From contig NZ_JACHHG010000002.1 in assembly GCF_014202645.1 (NCBI RefSeq), forward strand, positions 288,180-352,179: a stretch of DNA of 64,000 bases, read 5' to 3'. Source of the stretch: Deinobacterium chartae (GTDB taxonomy: Bacteria > Deinococcota > Deinococci > Deinococcales > Deinococcaceae). The position numbers and the translations under genes are program-made. The stretch's first letter is position 1. Every line of letters starts with the position of its first letter. The notes below the pieces were generated by a model. That model made no database searches, was not told the DNA's origin, and was given only the letters and a program-made list of their open reading frames with translations. Positions 8,978 to 17,727 of this stretch are shown here, piece after piece.

Positions 8978-9691
8978 ATGAACGGAGCTGGCATGCTTGA
9001 ACGCCTGTACCGGGTCCAGCAGATGGACACCGAACTCGACCGCCTCAAAGACGACGAAACCCGCATTCCCGGCGACCTCGCCGAAGCCCGCCGGGAGCAC
9101 GCGGAGATCAGCGAGGCACTCGAGAGCCACCGGCGGGACCTCGAGGCCACCCGCAAGGAGATCAACCAGAACGAACTGGAACTGGCCGACTACCAGGACA
9201 AGCTCACCAAAGCCCGTGACGACCAGCAGAAGAACGCCTACGACGCCAAGGTTCAGACCCAGTACGAGAACCTGATCCAGCAGCTTGGGGACCGCGTCAG
9301 CGACCTCGAGGAAGCCTTGGAGCCGCTGTACGCGCGCCGCGAGCAGCTCGAGAAGGGCATCGCCGCGCTGGAGGAGCGCGCCGCCGCGCTGGCCCCGCGC
9401 CTCTCGAACCTCGAGGCGATGGACGACACCCGTATCGGTGCGCTGCGCGACGAGTACCAGACCAAGAAAAGCGAACGCGACGCGCTGGCGAACGAGCTCG
9501 ACAAGCGCCTCGCCAAGGAGTACGAGATGATCCGCAAGGCCCGCAAGGGTCTGGGCGTGGCCGCGATCATGAACGGCCGCTGCGCGGCCTGCAACATGCA
9601 CCTGCCGATCACGGTGCAGCAGCGCGCCGCGACCGGTGCGCTGCCCGCCGTGAAGTGCCCGTCGTGCGGTCGCCTGCTGGTCCGCGTCTAA
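8978..9691 (+). CDS. C4-type zinc-ribbon coiled-coil protein
   Basis: 237 aa. Residues about 10-185 are a long antiparallel coiled coil rich in Glu, Arg and Leu (MLERLYRVQQMDTELDRLK...). The end carries a zinc ribbon with C-AAC and CPSC knuckles (GRCAACNMHLP and KCPSCGRLLV). This is the widespread family with a helical hairpin plus C4 ribbon, suggested to act in protein or RNA handling, but unassigned. The start is uncertain: ATG 8978 has TAGACT 8 nt upstream, while ATG 8993 has GGAG 5 nt upstream. Confidence 0.85.
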   Translation: MNGAGMLERLYRVQQMDTELDRLKDDETRIPGDLAEARREHAEISEALESHRRDLEATRKEINQNELELADYQDKLTKARDDQQKNAYDAKVQTQYENLIQQLGDRVSDLEEALEPLYARREQLEKGIAALEERAAALAPRLSNLEAMDDTRIGALRDEYQTKKSERDALANELDKRLAKEYEMIRKARKGLGVAAIMNGRCAACNMHLPITVQQRAATGALPAVKCPSCGRLLVRV

Positions 9692-9698
9692 GGAACCC

Positions 9699-10166
9699 AT
9701 GACGCCTGCTGCGCGCATCCGTCACGCTTCGCGCCGCGACGCCGAAGCGCTGACCGCGCTGTGTCTGGCGTGGCAGGGCGCACCCGGTGCCAGCGACCCG
9801 GCCCTGCTGCACGAACTGTGGGGGCAGGCCCTGGGCGACGACGACTCGAGCGTGTACCTCGCCGAAACCGAAGACGGCCGCGCGCTGGGATTCGTGCACG
9901 TTACCTACCAGGCTCGCCCGGCCCGCTTGGGCTGGCGGGCCACCATCGAGGAGCTGCACGCTCCCGGTGATCCCGAAGCCGCGCTGCGCCGCGCGCTGCT
10001 CGAGGCGGTGGTGGCCGAGTGCCGCCGCCGCGCCGACGTGATCGCGCTGTACCTGATCACCCAGCCGGACCTCGAGCCGAAACTCAGCCTCGAGGAGGTC
10101 TACGCCCAGCTCGGCTTCCGCAAGCGCGGACGCGACGTGCTGGTGTGGACCGGGGAGTTGCTCTGA
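9699..10166 (+). CDS. GNAT-family acetyltransferase
   Basis: 155 aa following the zinc-ribbon gene by 7 nt, with AAGGA before the ATG. Pattern: 'IRHASRRDAEALTALCLAW', strand 'RALGFVHVTY', then 'ATIEELHAPGDPEAALRRALLEAVVAECRRR' where the acetyl-CoA loop should be; the loop itself (Q/RxxGxG/A) is weak, so activity is uncertain. 'EVYAQLGFRKRGRDV' at the end is typical of GNAT motif B. Substrate unknown. Confidence 0.75.
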   Translation: MTPAARIRHASRRDAEALTALCLAWQGAPGASDPALLHELWGQALGDDDSSVYLAETEDGRALGFVHVTYQARPARLGWRATIEELHAPGDPEAALRRALLEAVVAECRRRADVIALYLITQPDLEPKLSLEEVYAQLGFRKRGRDVLVWTGELL

Positions 10167-10169
10167 GCC

Positions 10170-10808
10170 TTGGGCACCCGTGACCCGCGCGACACCTGGA
10201 CGCCGCTGGCCGAGAACTGGCCCGCACAGCGGGCGCGGCGCGAGGGCGCGGTCGATGCCCTGATCATCGAACTGGCCCGGCGGCACCTCGCCGGGCCGGT
10301 TCTCGACGCGGGCTGCGGCAGCGGCGAGTACACGGCGGCCCTGCACGCCCTGGGCCTCGAGGTGCTGGGGACGGACGCCACGCCCGCCATGCTCGGGGTC
10401 GCGCGGCGACAGTTTCCGCAGCTCGCCTTCCAGGCAGCGGACCTGCTCGCCCTTCCCTTCGCGGACGCCGCCTTTGGCGGCGTGTTTTGCCTCACGGTCC
10501 TCGAGTGGGTCACAGATCCCTGGGCCGCGCTGCGCGAAGTGGTGCGCGTGACCCGTCCGGGCGGCACGCTGCTGCTGGGCGTGCTGGGCGCAGGGAACCG
10601 GGTGCGCGACCGTCACCTCGAGCGCTTTCTGAGCGGCCAGTCGCCCATGAATGGCCTGCTGCCCTGGGAGCTCGAGTCCTTGCTGCGGCACGCGGACCTC
10701 GAGCTGATCGAATCGTGCGGGGCTGCGCCCTCGGGCCGCCTGGAGGGCGACCGCGCCGCCATGACCCGGGCGATGCTGTGGCTGTTCGTGGCCCGCCGCG
10801 CCGGATAG
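10170..10808 (+). CDS. class I SAM-dependent methyltransferase
   Basis: 212 aa, TTG start 3 nt behind the GNAT gene. Methyltransferase-11 pattern: motif I VLDAGCGSGEYTAAL, acidic strand-2 residue in LGTDATPAML, motif II region FAQ-like 'LPFADAAFGGVFCLTVLEWV' and motif III 'REVVRVTRPGGTLLLGVLG'. The best guess is a small-molecule or lipid methyltransferase of the cytosol; substrate unknown. Probably co-transcribed with the two preceding genes. Confidence 0.85.
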   Translation: MGTRDPRDTWTPLAENWPAQRARREGAVDALIIELARRHLAGPVLDAGCGSGEYTAALHALGLEVLGTDATPAMLGVARRQFPQLAFQAADLLALPFADAAFGGVFCLTVLEWVTDPWAALREVVRVTRPGGTLLLGVLGAGNRVRDRHLERFLSGQSPMNGLLPWELESLLRHADLELIESCGAAPSGRLEGDRAAMTRAMLWLFVARRAG

Positions 10809-10840
10809 ACCGCCGCTCCGCAGGAGCAGGGCCGCTCTGT

Positions 10841-10846
10841 TATAGT
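10841..10846 (+). promoter_or_regulatory. extended -10 promoter of pgi
   Basis: TGT-TATAGT forms an extended -10 box about 60 nt before the pgi ATG; no -35 match is visible. Confidence 0.4.
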
Positions 10847-10907
10847 CAGGCTGTTTTTGCGCGCCCCACGGGTTGCAGCAGCCCCGACTTACCCCAAGGA
10901 GAACTCC

Positions 10908-12533
10908 ATGACCTTACCTCTGACCGAGCGTCCCGCCTGGAAAGCTCTCGAAACGCACTTCGCCGAGGTCAAGAACCTGCACCTGCGCGACCTGTTCGCG
11001 CAGGATCCCGCGCGCGGCGAGCGCCTGACCCTCGAGGCCGAGGGCATCTACCTGGACTACTCCAAAAACCGCGTCACCGACCAGACCCTGCGCCTGCTGA
11101 TCAACCTGGCGCGCGAGAGCGGCGTGGAGGCGCGCCGCGACGCGATGTTCGCCGGGGAGCACATCAACAGCACCGAGGACCGCGCCGTGCTGCACACCGC
11201 GCTGCGCCTGCCCGCAGGTGCCCGGCTGATCGCCGACGGCGAGGACGCCGCCGCCTTCGTGCACGCGGTCTTGGCCCGCATGGCCGATTTTGCAGGCCGG
11301 GTGCGCGCGGGCGAGTGGCGCGGCTTTACCGGCAAGCCGATCCGCAACGTGGTCAACATCGGCATCGGCGGCTCGGACCTGGGTCCTGCCATGGCCTACG
11401 AGGCGCTGCGCCACTACGCGCGCCGCGACATGACCTTCCGCTTCGTCTCGAACGTGGACGCCACCGACTTCGCCGAGGCGGTGCGGGACCTGTCCGCCGA
11501 CGAGACGCTGTTCGTGGTGTCCTCCAAAACCTTCACCACCCTCGAGACCCTCACCAACGCCCGCACGGCCCGCGACTGGCTGCTGTCGGCGCTGGGCGAC
11601 GAGGCCGCCGTGGCCCGGCACTTCGTGGCCGTTTCCACCAACGCGGCCGAGGTGGAACGGTTCGGCATTGACCCTGCGAACATGTTTGAGTTCCGCGACT
11701 GGGTGGGCGGGCGCTACTCGGTCGACTCGGCCATCGGGCTCTCGCTGATGCTTGCCATCGGGCCCGAGGGCTTTGCGGACTTCCTGGCCGGGTTTTACGC
11801 CATGGACCGCCACTTCCGCGAAGCGCCCCTCGAGGCGAACCTGCCGGTGCTGCTGGGCATGCTCGGCATCTGGTACAACAATTTCTTTGGGGCCGAGACC
11901 ATTGCCGTGCTGCCCTACGACCAGTACCTGGCCCGCTTCAGCGCCTACCTGCAGCAGCTCGACATGGAAAGCAACGGCAAGAGCGTGACCTTGGGCGGCG
12001 CGCGGGTCAGCTACCAGACCGGTCCGGTGGTGTGGGGCCAGCCGGGCACCAACGGCCAGCACGCCTTCTACCAGCTCATCCACCAGGGCACCAAGCTGAT
12101 TCCCTGCGACTTTATCGGCTTCGCGCGCAGCCTCAACCCGCTAGGTGACCACCACGACCTGCTGATGGCCAACTTCTTCGCCCAGACCGAGGCCCTGGCC
12201 TTCGGCAAGCCCGCCGACGAGGTGGCAGCCAGCGGCGTGCAGCCCGAACTGGTCGCGCACCGCAGCTTCGAGGGCAACCGCCCCTCGAACACGCTGCTGC
12301 TCGAGGAACTGACTCCCTCGGCGCTGGGCAAGCTGATCGCGCTGTACGAGCACAAGGTGTTCGTGCAAGGCGCGGTGTGGGACATCAACTCGTTTGACCA
12401 GTGGGGCGTGGAACTCGGCAAGGTGCTCGCGCAGCGCATCGTGCCCGAGCTCTCCGGGCAGGGCGAGCTGGAACACGACAGCTCCACCAATGCCTTAATC
12501 CGGCGTTACCGCAGCGCCCGCCGCTCCGGCTGA
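10908..12533 (+). CDS. pgi: glucose-6-phosphate isomerase
   Basis: 541 aa. ATG at 10908 is preceded by AAGGAGA. Contains both family signatures: [15 protein letters not shown] and, near the end, [15 protein letters not shown], plus the SIS-domain phosphate-binding segment '[13 protein letters not shown]' and '[13 protein letters not shown]'. Interconverts glucose 6-phosphate and fructose 6-phosphate in glycolysis and gluconeogenesis. Length is that of the long (E. coli-like) form. It is followed 13 nt later by a strong terminator and appears monocistronic. Confidence 0.97.
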   Translation: MTLPLTERPAWKALETHFAEVKNLHLRDLFAQDPARGERLTLEAEGIYLDYSKNRVTDQTLRLLINLARESGVEARRDAMFAGEHINSTEDRAVLHTALRLPAGARLIADGEDAAAFVHAVLARMADFAGRVRAGEWRGFTGKPIRNVVNIGIGGSDLGPAMAYEALRHYARRDMTFRFVSNVDATDFAEAVRDLSADETLFVVSSKTFTTLETLTNARTARDWLLSALGDEAAVARHFVAVSTNAAEVERFGIDPANMFEFRDWVGGRYSVDSAIGLSLMLAIGPEGFADFLAGFYAMDRHFREAPLEANLPVLLGMLGIWYNNFFGAETIAVLPYDQYLARFSAYLQQLDMESNGKSVTLGGARVSYQTGPVVWGQPGTNGQHAFYQLIHQGTKLIPCDFIGFARSLNPLGDHHDLLMANFFAQTEALAFGKPADEVAASGVQPELVAHRSFEGNRPSNTLLLEELTPSALGKLIALYEHKVFVQGAVWDINSFDQWGVELGKVLAQRIVPELSGQGELEHDSSTNALIRRYRSARRSG

Positions 12534-12546
12534 CCGGTGGGCTGCA

Positions 12547-12581
12547 AAGGGGCGGCCCCGGTTGCGGGGCCGCCCCTTTTT
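12547..12581 (+). terminator. rho-independent terminator of pgi
   Basis: Perfect 14-bp stem (AAGGGGCGGCCCCG / CGGGGCCGCCCCTT) with a GTTG loop and a T5 tail. Confidence 0.93.
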
Positions 12582-12752
12582 CCGTCTCAACGACGGAATT
12601 TCTTGTTCAAGACGGTGTTCATCTCCGCACAGGGTTTTTGCCCGGTCAGCGATTCCTCAAGTTTGTACGAGAGCGGCGTGAAGGCAAAAAATGAGCCAAG
12701 CGGCAGCATTTTCATCTGCGCGTGAAAAGATGAGAGAGCAACGGAGGTCGCT

Positions 12753-13181
12753 ATGAAAAAAGCTGTCTTTGTCCTCGGTCTCGGTCTGGCCCTCTCAGGC
12801 GCTGCCATGGCGCAGCCCTACAGCGTTACCCTCGGCGGCACCTTCGGAAACCCCAACGGTTTCAGCTTCGGCTTCACTGCCAACAACCTGTGGAACCTGG
12901 GAGGAAACGCCGTAGACGGCCGCATTATCGCGGACCTCACCGGGAGCGGCGCGGTCTTCAACTTCGATGCGCTGTTCAACCTCCCGACCGACACGGTGAA
13001 CTTCTATGCCGGTCCCAGCCTGGGTTTCACCACCGGCGGCACCTTCTTGGCGGGTCTGGTGGGCGGCGCCGAGTTTGCGCTCACCAACCAGTTTGACCTG
13101 TTCGCCGAAGCGACGCTCAAGAACTACTTCGGTTCGGGCTTCGCGGGCGGCTTCCGCTTCGGCGTGGCGTACACGTTCTAA
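12753..13181 (+). CDS. small secreted beta-rich envelope protein
   Basis: 142 aa with AACGGAGG before the ATG. Signal peptide MKKAVFVLGLGLALSGAAMA. The mature part is Gly/Phe-rich with alternating hydrophobic/polar strands (YSVTLGGTFGNPNGFSFGF, NFYAGPSLGFTTGG, FRFGVAYTF) and ends in aromatic Phe, like outer-membrane beta-barrel proteins. Too short for a large porin; a small eight-strand barrel is plausible. Function unknown. The upstream 170 nt contain no promoter I can defend. Confidence 0.75.
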   Translation: MKKAVFVLGLGLALSGAAMAQPYSVTLGGTFGNPNGFSFGFTANNLWNLGGNAVDGRIIADLTGSGAVFNFDALFNLPTDTVNFYAGPSLGFTTGGTFLAGLVGGAEFALTNQFDLFAEATLKNYFGSGFAGGFRFGVAYTF

Positions 13182-13304
13182 GCGCACCGTTTAAAGTTGC
13201 CCGTTTTCGGTCCTCGAGGCCAGCGGCTCGGTGCCCTGCCCCGAGCAAAGAAAGCTGGCAATCTTTATTTCTGGTTGCGGCACTCCCGCATGCAGCAACA
13301 GCCC

Positions 13305-13667
13305 CTATCGCTCTTTTTTCCTCGCCTCGAGGAGTTCCCGGAGAGCTTGCATCGCCCCCACCACCCGGGGGAAGCCCAGGTACGGAATGGCGAACAGCAG
13401 CGTTTCGCGCAGCTCTTCCTCGCTTGCCCCGGCCCGCAACGCCCCGCGCAGGTGGGTCTTGAGTTCGTCCGGGTTGCCCAGGCTCATCAGCATCACACAG
13501 GCCAGCAGTTCCTTGGTCTTCAGGTCCAGTCCCGGCCGCTCGTACACCTCGCCGTAGGCGAACTCGAGGACGTAGCGGGCCAGGTCCGGGTCGAGGTCGC
13601 GCAAACGGTCCTCGATCCGCTCCCGCTGACGGCCCCACAACACCGTGCGTGCGTCGCTTTCGCTCAT
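13305..13667 (-). CDS. carboxymuconolactone decarboxylase / AhpD-like protein
   Basis: 120 aa. The region '[38 protein letters not shown]' and '[39 protein letters not shown]' is the CMD fold. The redox-active CxxC of AhpD is absent (LLACVML has a single Cys), so it is closer to carboxymuconolactone decarboxylases than to peroxidase partners. Start at 13667, 6 nt after the -10 box TACGAT, not at an upstream in-frame ATG. Confidence 0.85.
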   Translation of the reverse strand: MSESDARTVLWGRQRERIEDRLRDLDPDLARYVLEFAYGEVYERPGLDLKTKELLACVMLMSLGNPDELKTHLRGALRAGASEEELRETLLFAIPYLGFPRVVGAMQALRELLEARKKER

Positions 13668-13673
13668 GGCGGT

Positions 13674-13679
13674 ATCGTA
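13674..13679 (-). promoter_or_regulatory. -10 box for leaderless CMD-like gene
   Basis: TACGAT on the minus strand, 6 nt before the ATG at 13667. No ribosome site is present. Confidence 0.5.
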
Positions 13680-13713
13680 CAGCCTTCCGGTCCTTCCCAT
13701 CCTCCCCAACTGC

Positions 13714-13741
13714 AAAAGGGCGCACCCGGGTGCGCCCTTTT
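13714..13741 (-). terminator. terminator of the first Skp/OmpH gene
   Basis: Perfect palindromic hairpin (AAAAGGGCGCAC / GTGCGCCCTTTT around CCGG) 15 nt after the stop codon; T4 tail on the minus strand. Confidence 0.88.
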
Positions 13742-13755
13742 GCGGTGCGAGCCGC

Positions 13756-14253
13756 TTACTTCTTGATCTGTTTGATGACCGCCTGGGTCAGGTCGGTGCC
13801 CTTTTCGTCGGCGTACACGACCAGACCGCTCGAGGCGGCCACGCCACGGTCCATGACCACCGAGAAGCCCTGGGCCTTGGCGGCAGCACCCACGGCACGG
13901 TTGATCTCGTTGGTGACCGGAGTCAGCTTCTGCTTGATCTGGTCTTCGTACTTTTTAGCGGTGCTCTGGTAGGTCTGGGTCAGGGTCGAGAGGTCGTTGC
14001 GCTCCTTGGCGGTCGCCTTGCCGCTCGAGATCTTCTGCTGCAGCGGGGTGATCTTGCCCTCGAGGGTCTTGAGTTCGGCGTTGGCCTTGTTGCGCAGGTC
14101 ATTGATCGGCTTGCCCGAGGGCGAGCTGGCCAGAACTTCCTGAACGTTGACAAAGCCGACCTTGCCGCCCGGAGTCTGGGCACGCGGAACGGTCAGACCG
14201 GCTGCGAAGGCAAAGGCAAAACCCAGGGGAATCAGAATGTGCTTCTTGCTCAT
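13756..14253 (-). CDS. Skp/OmpH-family periplasmic chaperone, copy 1
   Basis: 165 aa. Start at ATG 14253: upstream ATG 14265 lies within the -10 box. Signal peptide [21 protein letters not shown], then [16 protein letters not shown] (the Skp strand), a long charged coiled-coil arm (about residues 55-120) and the closing domain [19 protein letters not shown]. Skp-like proteins hold unfolded outer-membrane proteins in the periplasm, consistent with a diderm envelope. Paralog of the next gene upstream on the same strand. Own promoter and terminator. Confidence 0.9.
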   Translation of the reverse strand: MSKKHILIPLGFAFAFAAGLTVPRAQTPGGKVGFVNVQEVLASSPSGKPINDLRNKANAELKTLEGKITPLQQKISSGKATAKERNDLSTLTQTYQSTAKKYEDQIKQKLTPVTNEINRAVGAAAKAQGFSVVMDRGVAASSGLVVYADEKGTDLTQAVIKQIKK

Positions 14254-14260
14254 GCGGTTG

Positions 14261-14266
14261 AGCATA
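14261..14266 (-). promoter_or_regulatory. extended -10 for leaderless Skp copy 1
   Basis: TGC-TATGCT, 7 nt before the ATG; the same element precedes copy 2. Confidence 0.55.
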
Positions 14267-14334
14267 GCAGAACGAATATGCAAGCCGTGAGAACGCCGTG
14301 AATCGCCGATGTTTCAGTCAGACCCCTCAAGGTT

Positions 14335-14351
14335 ATCTGGCAGAACCAGAT
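14335..14351. repeat. short inverted repeat upstream of Skp copy 1
   Basis: ATCTGG-5 nt-CCAGAT, about 80 nt upstream of the gene; possible operator, function unknown. Confidence 0.35.
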
Positions 14352-14446
14352 CTTAAAAATCCGGGGCCCGAACTGCTAAACAGACAGCTGACGGAATTCT
14401 GATGTGGGTTTCAAGATATGCGGGGAGCCCGTTCTTGCCTACCGCA

Positions 14447-14480
14447 ATAAAAAGCGTCCTGCCCCAAGCGGGCAGGACGC
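14447..14480 (-). terminator. terminator of Skp copy 2
   Basis: GCGTCCTGCCC/GGGCAGGACGC stem, 15 nt after the stop codon, followed on the minus strand by TTTTTATT. Confidence 0.92.
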
Positions 14481-14495
14481 CGACAGATCGCGTTC

Positions 14496-14990
14496 TTAGG
14501 GTTTGAGCGCCTTGACCACTTCGGCGGTAAAGTCGGTCGAGGCCTCGTCGGCGTACACGACCAGGCCACTCGAGGCGGCCACGCCACGGTCCATCACGAT
14601 CGTAAAGCCCTGCTTTTTGGCGGTCTCGGCCACCAGCTTGTTGATCTGGTCGGTGACCGGGTTGAGCTTGCCGTCAAGTTCCTTCTGGTACTTCTCGGAA
14701 GTCGCCTGCAAGGTCTTGCCGATGGTCTCGTAGTTCTGCTTCTCGGCAGCGCTGGCGCTGCCCGCACGCACCTTGGCGTCGAGGTCGCGGAACTGCTTGT
14801 TCAGCGGGTCCAGCTCGGCGCGGGCTTTCTTGCTGAGCTCCTGGATCGAAGCATTTTGCGGGTGTGCGTTCAGCAGTTCCTGCACGTTCACAAAACCGAC
14901 CTTCTGAGCGGGGGTCTGCGCGTGCGGGGCAGTAAGACCAAAGGCCAGCGCGCCAAAAACGGCGATCGGAAGCAACTGGGAGGCTTTCAT
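14496..14990 (-). CDS. Skp/OmpH-family periplasmic chaperone, copy 2
   Basis: 164 aa from ATG 14990. Signal peptide [24 protein letters not shown], then [16 protein letters not shown], a coiled-coil arm (about residues 55-115) and [16 protein letters not shown]. It shares the exact string [17 protein letters not shown] with copy 1, so the pair arose by tandem duplication. Long upstream in-frame extension is rejected because it crosses the promoter. Same role as copy 1; each copy is a separate transcription unit. Confidence 0.9.
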   Translation of the reverse strand: MKASQLLPIAVFGALAFGLTAPHAQTPAQKVGFVNVQELLNAHPQNASIQELSKKARAELDPLNKQFRDLDAKVRAGSASAAEKQNYETIGKTLQATSEKYQKELDGKLNPVTDQINKLVAETAKKQGFTIVMDRGVAASSGLVVYADEASTDFTAEVVKALKP

Positions 14991-14997
14991 TGCGGTG

Positions 14998-15003
14998 AGC
15001 ATA
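14998..15003 (-). promoter_or_regulatory. extended -10 for leaderless Skp copy 2
   Basis: TGC-TATGCT, 7 nt before the ATG at 14990. Confidence 0.55.
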
Positions 15004-15050
15004 GCATGGGCTTTATTGAAGATGATGAACCTCACTTTCCACGGCCGTCT

Positions 15051-15092
15051 GACACGTGTCCCTTGCCAAGGAGCGGCCCGGTGGGAGACAAT
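15051..15092 (+). promoter_or_regulatory. candidate promoter of the CBS-ACT gene
   Basis: TTGCCA (15063-15068), 18 nt, GACAAT (15087-15092). A 10-bp palindrome GACACGTGTC lies directly upstream (15051-15060) and could be an operator. Confidence 0.35.
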
Positions 15093-15143
15093 CTGAGAGA
15101 TACCTTTGTCGCGGCTCAAGCCCGAAAAAGCCCAGGAGTAAGC

Positions 15144-15788
15144 ATGCTAGTACGCGATTGGATGACCCCTGCCCCGCACACGGTGCAGCCCGACACCCCG
15201 GTCCTCGAGGCCCTCAAGCTGATGACCGAGAAGGGCTTCCGCCGCCTTCCGGTGATGCAGGGCAGCAAGCTGGTCGGCATCGTGACCGCCAAGGACCTCA
15301 AGGACGCCATGCCTTCCAAGGCGACCACCCTCTCGGTGTGGGAGCTGAACTACCTGCTGTCCAAGCTGACGGTCAGCGAGGTGATGGCCCGCCCGGTAAT
15401 CACCGCCCGCGAGGACGAGCACATGGAAGATGCCGCCCTGCGCCTGCAGGAACACCGGGTGGGCGGCATGCCGGTGCTGAGCTCCAGCGGCGAGCTGCGC
15501 GGCATCATCACCATCACCGACGTGCTGCGCGCCTTCATCGAGATCATGGGTCTCAAGGAGGGCGGCTACCGCCTGACCCTGGACATGCCCGACGTGCCCG
15601 GCAGCCTCGAGCGCGCTGCGGGTGCGGTCAAGCCCTCGAACATCATGTCGGTGGCCACCGCCGGCAGCCGCGGCGGTAACCGCCGCTTCGTGATGCGGGT
15701 GGTCGGCGAGGGCGCGCGCAGCGCCGCTGACCGCGTGAGTGCGGCGGGCATCGAGGTGGTCGAGGCGCAGGAAAAAACGCCCAGCTGA
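15144..15788 (+). CDS. CBS-pair protein with C-terminal ACT-like domain (AcuB-like)
   Basis: 214 aa. ATG 15144 with AGGAG 7 nt upstream. Residues 2-60 and 73-130 are two CBS motifs ([18 protein letters not shown]...[10 protein letters not shown] and [18 protein letters not shown]...[11 protein letters not shown]). Residues about 140-205 resemble an ACT domain ([21 protein letters not shown]). The architecture matches AcuB-type proteins, which bind adenosine nucleotides and regulate metabolism (acetoin or acetate use in bacilli). Partner unknown. Confidence 0.88.
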   Translation: MLVRDWMTPAPHTVQPDTPVLEALKLMTEKGFRRLPVMQGSKLVGIVTAKDLKDAMPSKATTLSVWELNYLLSKLTVSEVMARPVITAREDEHMEDAALRLQEHRVGGMPVLSSSGELRGIITITDVLRAFIEIMGLKEGGYRLTLDMPDVPGSLERAAGAVKPSNIMSVATAGSRGGNRRFVMRVVGEGARSAADRVSAAGIEVVEAQEKTPS

Positions 15789-15857
15789 CTTGGTGTTCCG
15801 GTGCAGCGGCGCCCCAGCCGGTGTTGGGGCGCCGCTGCCTGTTCGCGCCCGGTCGCC

Positions 15858-16613
15858 TCAGTCCGCGCTTTCGTCGAAAACCTCGGGAAGCCGCAGCGCC
15901 CTCACCTCGAGGGGTCCGTACGCCTCGTGCTGCTCGGCCTCGACTTCGCCCAGCCGCACCGACTCGAGCAGGGCCGCGAAGTACACGCAGCGCTCGCCCC
16001 AGCCGTCGGCGTGCACCGCGCCGAACAGAAAAACCCGCAGCCTCGAGGCGAAAGCCAGCAGGGCCTCGCGCGCCTGCGGCAGGGTCAGGCGGTCGCGGGC
16101 GACCATCGCCAGGGTCACCTCGCGCACCGCCGAGCGCGCGGCCTGCACCAGCTTGGCCAGCCCTTTTTGCCCGTGCGGGCGCTCCTTGCGCGGGTAGCTG
16201 AGCGCAGCCGGACGCGCGGGAATCACGCTGCCGCGCCCGGCCCGGCGGGTTTGCAGGAAACTGACCACCGCCTCGAGGTCGGCCAGGGCCTGCACGCTCT
16301 GGGCCACCTCGTCGAGCGGGTCCTCGAAAGGATCTTCGGGATCGGCAGGGTCCGGCTGCGGTTCGGGCGGCAGCAGCAGCCGGGCCTTGAGGGCGATCAC
16401 CGCCGCCAGTTGCGGCAGCGCCTCGCTGGCAAGGTCCGCGCCCTCGATGCCCTCGAGGGCGCGGTAGCGCTCGAGGGCGCGCCGGGTGAGTTCGAGCAGC
16501 GGAACCTCGCTGGGCAGCAGCGTGCCGCTGCGCAGCGCGGCGGCCACCTCGGCGAGCGTGCCGCTGAAGTGCGGCAGCTCGAGGCGCAACGGTGCGGTGA
16601 CGGTGGCGGTCAA
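15858..16613 (-). CDS. scpA: segregation and condensation protein A
   Basis: 251 aa from a TTG start 17 nt beyond the trpS stop (GGAG 9 nt upstream); no in-frame ATG or GTG is available there, and longer frames overlap trpS. Landmarks: RLELPHFSGTLAEVAAALRSG, LPQLAAVIALKARLLLPPE (kleisin region) and the conserved winged-helix end. ScpA bridges SMC heads and recruits ScpB during chromosome condensation. It is unusually acidic in the middle (DPADPEDPFEDPLDEVAQ). No scpB is seen in the window. Confidence 0.82.
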   Translation of the reverse strand: MTATVTAPLRLELPHFSGTLAEVAAALRSGTLLPSEVPLLELTRRALERYRALEGIEGADLASEALPQLAAVIALKARLLLPPEPQPDPADPEDPFEDPLDEVAQSVQALADLEAVVSFLQTRRAGRGSVIPARPAALSYPRKERPHGQKGLAKLVQAARSAVREVTLAMVARDRLTLPQAREALLAFASRLRVFLFGAVHADGWGERCVYFAALLESVRLGEVEAEQHEAYGPLEVRALRLPEVFDESAD

Positions 16614-16629
16614 GCGGGCAGGCTCCGGT

Positions 16630-17625
16630 TCAGTCGAGGGCCACGGTGCGCAGCAGCCCGATGGCCTCGCGGGTTTCCTCGAGGGTCTGCCTGGCCAGGG
16701 CGCGGGCCTCACGCGCACCGGTCTCGAGGGCCGTGAGCACGGCATCCGGCTGACGGCGCAGCTCGGCGGCCCGGTCCTGAATGGGAACCAGCGTGCGCTC
16801 CACGCCGCGCATCAGGAATTTCTTGCAGTCCACGCAGCCGATCCCGGCCCGCGCGCACTCGGTTTCGACCATGGCGGTCAGCGCCGGGTCCGAGAACAGC
16901 CGGTGGTAATCGAAGATCAAGCAGCGGTGCGGGTCGCCCGGATCGGTGCGGCGCAGGCGGGCCGGGTCGGTCGGGGCCACGCGCAGCTTGGACCAGATCT
17001 CCCCCACCTCCTCGAGGATGCCCAGCGTATTTCCCTTGGACTTGCTCATCTTGCCCTGGCCGTCCACCCCGGGTACGCGCAGCGCGTCCTTGGCGTGCAC
17101 CGCCCTGGGCTCGGGAAAAATCTCGCCGAAGCGGCCGTTGAAGCGCCGGGCAATCTCGCGGGTCAGCTCGATGTGCTGAACCTGATCCTCGCCGACCGGG
17201 ATGGTGTCGGCCTTGTAGGCCAGGATGTCGGCAGCCATCAGCACCGGGTAGGTCAGCAGGCCGCTCAGCACCGAGTGCTGCTTGGCCTTGTCCTTGAACT
17301 GGGTCATCCGCTCGAGGTCGCCCAGCGGGGTCTGGGTCATGAAGATCCAGGCCAGTTCGGTGTGCTCGGGCACCGCACTCTGTACGAACAGCGTGACCTG
17401 CTCGGGGTCGAGCCCCACTGCCATATTGACCAGGGCAGCCTCGAAGCTGCGGCGGCGCAGCGCTTCGGGCTCGTGCGGGATGGTGATGGCGTGGTAGTCC
17501 ACGATGCAGAAGATCGCCTGCTTGCCCAGTTGCCTGCCGAGCTTGACGTAGTTCTGCATCGCCCCGAAGTAGTTACCGATGTGAATGTCACCGGTGGGCT
17601 GAATGCCGGAGAACGCGCGGGTCAT
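16630..17625 (-). CDS. trpS: tryptophanyl-tRNA synthetase
   Basis: 331 aa, class Ic synthetase. ATP-binding motif 'SGIQPTGDIHIGNYFGAM' at residue 6-23 and KMSKS loop GKMSKSKGN near residue 190. FDY and DQVQHIELTREIARRFN confirm TrpRS. Charges tRNA-Trp in the cytosol. Leaderless start with TATACT 6 nt upstream. Heads a two-gene unit with scpA. Confidence 0.97.
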   Translation of the reverse strand: MTRAFSGIQPTGDIHIGNYFGAMQNYVKLGRQLGKQAIFCIVDYHAITIPHEPEALRRRSFEAALVNMAVGLDPEQVTLFVQSAVPEHTELAWIFMTQTPLGDLERMTQFKDKAKQHSVLSGLLTYPVLMAADILAYKADTIPVGEDQVQHIELTREIARRFNGRFGEIFPEPRAVHAKDALRVPGVDGQGKMSKSKGNTLGILEEVGEIWSKLRVAPTDPARLRRTDPGDPHRCLIFDYHRLFSDPALTAMVETECARAGIGCVDCKKFLMRGVERTLVPIQDRAAELRRQPDAVLTALETGAREARALARQTLEETREAIGLLRTVALD

Positions 17626-17631
17626 TACCGA

Positions 17632-17637
17632 AGTATA
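17632..17637 (-). promoter_or_regulatory. -10 box for leaderless trpS
   Basis: TATACT, 6 nt before the ATG at 17625. A second GTATAC hexamer lies 17 bp further upstream (17650-17655). Confidence 0.55.
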
Positions 17638-17715
17638 CGTCCGGCAAGCGTATACGGCAGAGCCCTGCGCGAAACGTCAAGGGTTTTCCGCACGGCGCGC
17701 GCTGTGAAAGCGTTT

Positions 17716-17721
17716 TACACT
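17716..17721 (+). promoter_or_regulatory. -10 box for leaderless HD-hydrolase gene
   Basis: TACACT, 6 nt before GTG 17728. Confidence 0.5.
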
Positions 17722-17727
17722 GCGGGC

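Noticed and set aside
17633-17655. Two GTATAC hexamers between trpS and HD gene as an operator pair
   Set aside because: One is part of the trpS -10 box and the spacing is not reproduced elsewhere; too short to call.
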